Shown here: piece by piece, positions 63,130-64,000 of the stretch | How the letters are laid out: each line of letters opens with the position of its first letter | Position numbering within the stretch: the stretch's first letter is position 1 | Source: Ignavibacteriota bacterium | GTDB lineage: Bacteria; Bacteroidota; Ignavibacteria; UBA10030; SZUA-254 | DNA length: 64,000 nt | Direction of reading: 5' to 3' | NCBI GenBank assembly: GCA_016212665.1 | Contig: JACREZ010000039.1 | Span: forward strand, 27,852-91,851 | Translations under genes and position numbers: made by a program | The notes under the pieces: generated by a model | Database searches by the model: none | What the model saw: only the letters and a program-made list of their open reading frames with translations | What the model was told of the DNA's origin: nothing

Positions 63130-63876
63130 ATGAACTATCCAAGAAAAATTATTATTGCCTGCTGTATTCTTTTAGGAGGATTGTTTATTGACAATACACA
63201 AGCACAAGAATACACAATAACTGGAACAGTCCGAACACTCGACGACCAAATAACAGGTTCTCCAATAGAAAATGTTAAAGTAGACGCAGACAGTGGAACA
63301 GCAATGACATGGACGGATGAAAACGGAAATTATACACTAATCACAGACAATAATATAAGCAATCTAAGATTCACAAAAGAAGGAAAAATATGCTTCGACG
63401 AAAATATTGAAAGTATGGGCGATGACACTATAAACGTTTCAATGCCATCAAAAATACAAAACGTATCAATGGGAACAGACACAATCAGCGTAGAAAAATT
63501 CCTAGAAATGTATCAACCATCAGGAAGAGGATACGACATAAGATATTGGAAAAATTTACCAATACGAGTAGCATTAAACAATGCAAACAGTACAGATACA
63601 ACAAAAGCAGTTCAAGTAATGGGTTTTGGAAATTGGACAACAACAGACACAAACAGCATAGCATACAGAATGAAACGCGACATGTTCACACTAGCAGACT
63701 CGACAACAGCAGCAGATAGCGGAATAACAATATACTTCCACAGCGATGGAAACTACACAAACGTATACAGCGGAGATGAATCCGGCATGATACAATTCGC
63801 AAGATGTCACGTCCGTGATCCTACCCCTACAAAATTAGTAAAACACGAAATTGGCAGAGCTGTAGTAACTCCTTAG
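63130..63876 (+). CDS. secreted protein, probably the truncated N-terminal part of a metalloprotease-like protein
   Basis: A 248-residue protein with a signal peptide (about 1-25, ending TQAQ), then a carboxypeptidase-regulatory-like beta domain (about 28-105: TITGTVRTLDDQITGSPIEN, TDENGNYTLITDN). The rest (SGRGYDIRYWKNLPIRVALN, about 130-248) looks like the start of a zinc metalloprotease domain. It stops at LVKHEIGRAVVTP, where HExxH would be expected (HEIGR). The gene appears cut at this point, and a 15-bp direct repeat begins at its stop. The high share of ACA, AGA and ATA codons differs from the rest of the window and suggests acquisition. Confidence 0.55.
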   Translation: MNYPRKIIIACCILLGGLFIDNTQAQEYTITGTVRTLDDQITGSPIENVKVDADSGTAMTWTDENGNYTLITDNNISNLRFTKEGKICFDENIESMGDDTINVSMPSKIQNVSMGTDTISVEKFLEMYQPSGRGYDIRYWKNLPIRVALNNANSTDTTKAVQVMGFGNWTTTDTNSIAYRMKRDMFTLADSTTAADSGITIYFHSDGNYTNVYSGDESGMIQFARCHVRDPTPTKLVKHEIGRAVVTP

Positions 63877-63913
63877 AAATGTCAGTATGTAGAGCACTTT
63901 AGAAATGTCAGTA
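63873..63913. repeat. 15-bp direct repeat at the broken gene end
   Basis: TTAGAAATGTCAGTA occurs at 63873-63887 and at 63899-63913, 26 bases apart. The first copy supplies the stop codon of the truncated secreted protein. Repeated blocks of this kind occur at the ends of some insertion sequences (for example IS21-like), but no transposase is in the window. Confidence 0.55.
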
Positions 63914-63957
63914 GATAATACAAGTTTAAGTTCAGAGAATCAAGTTCAAGTACCGTG

Positions 63958-64000
63958 TGGGGTAACGGAGCGAGTCCGTAGGACGAGCGGAGTTACCCCA
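63958..64000. repeat. 43-bp palindromic element at the window edge
   Basis: TGGGGTAAC (63958) and GTTACCCCA (63992) are perfect inverted ends. Inside are GTCC-GTA-GGAC and a repeated GAGCG. It is an intergenic palindrome of unknown role and may continue past the window. Confidence 0.6.

Overview
The window (about 45% G+C by eye, closely packed genes) looks like a chromosomal piece of a Bacteroidota/Chlorobi-group bacterium, most likely of the Ignavibacteria type. The signs are a PorV/FadL-like OmpP1 porin, a TPR lipoprotein - DUF4292 lipoprotein - EnvC-like row, very large sensors with two-component propellers and Y_Y_Y domains, and Ptb-Buk and Nfn-type genes. This placement is inference. There are no rRNA or tRNA genes, no CRISPR array and no recognisable transposase.

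Layout. 1-7217 (+): AsmA-like fragment, rsmA, mgtE, a PAP2 phosphatase, two envelope proteins and an OmpP1/FadL porin, closed by a clear terminator. 7319-10588 (+): penicillin-acylase-type hydrolase and a class III-looking sirtuin. 10589-11372: a large intergenic region with a hairpin pair, a strictly 21-bp-phased array of palindromes and a -24/-12 type promoter in front of hemN. 11373-17026 (+): hemN, an NtrB-like kinase, an NtrC-like sigma-54 activator, then a small receiver protein and a hemerythrin behind another -24/-12 promoter. 17067-21384 (+): NfnA/NfnB-type flavoprotein pair, butyrate kinase and phosphate butyryltransferase. 21705-23925 (+): a radical SAM protein behind a hairpin-rich leader and a BsuPI-like lipoprotein.

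23946-55172 is one 31-kb run of minus-strand genes. Hydrogenase maturation genes sit at both ends (hypA-B-F-C-like-C, transketolase, hypD at the right; hypE at the left). Between them lie five giant PAS/GAF/propeller sensors, a glutamine synthetase, an MFS transporter, a CoA-binding protein and a degenerate P-loop protein. No hydrogenase structural subunit is visible. A -24/-12 candidate lies just upstream of hypA. From 55584 on: an MqsA/YgiT-like zinc protein (-), then (+) TPR lipoprotein, DUF4292 lipoprotein, EnvC-like protein, a CHASE2-sigma-54 activator fusion and a more A+T-rich end with small unknown genes and a broken secreted protein.

Two patterns run through the window. First, sigma-54 control: two bacterial enhancer-binding proteins and three to four candidate promoters, in front of hemN, the receiver/hemerythrin pair, hypA and perhaps a lipoprotein, which suggests an oxygen/metal/hydrogen-related regulon. 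Second, degenerate tandem repeats with an exact 7-bp period occur in intergenic regions and also in frame inside hypF, hypD and an outer-membrane protein gene. The 21-bp palindrome array is exactly three such heptamers per unit.
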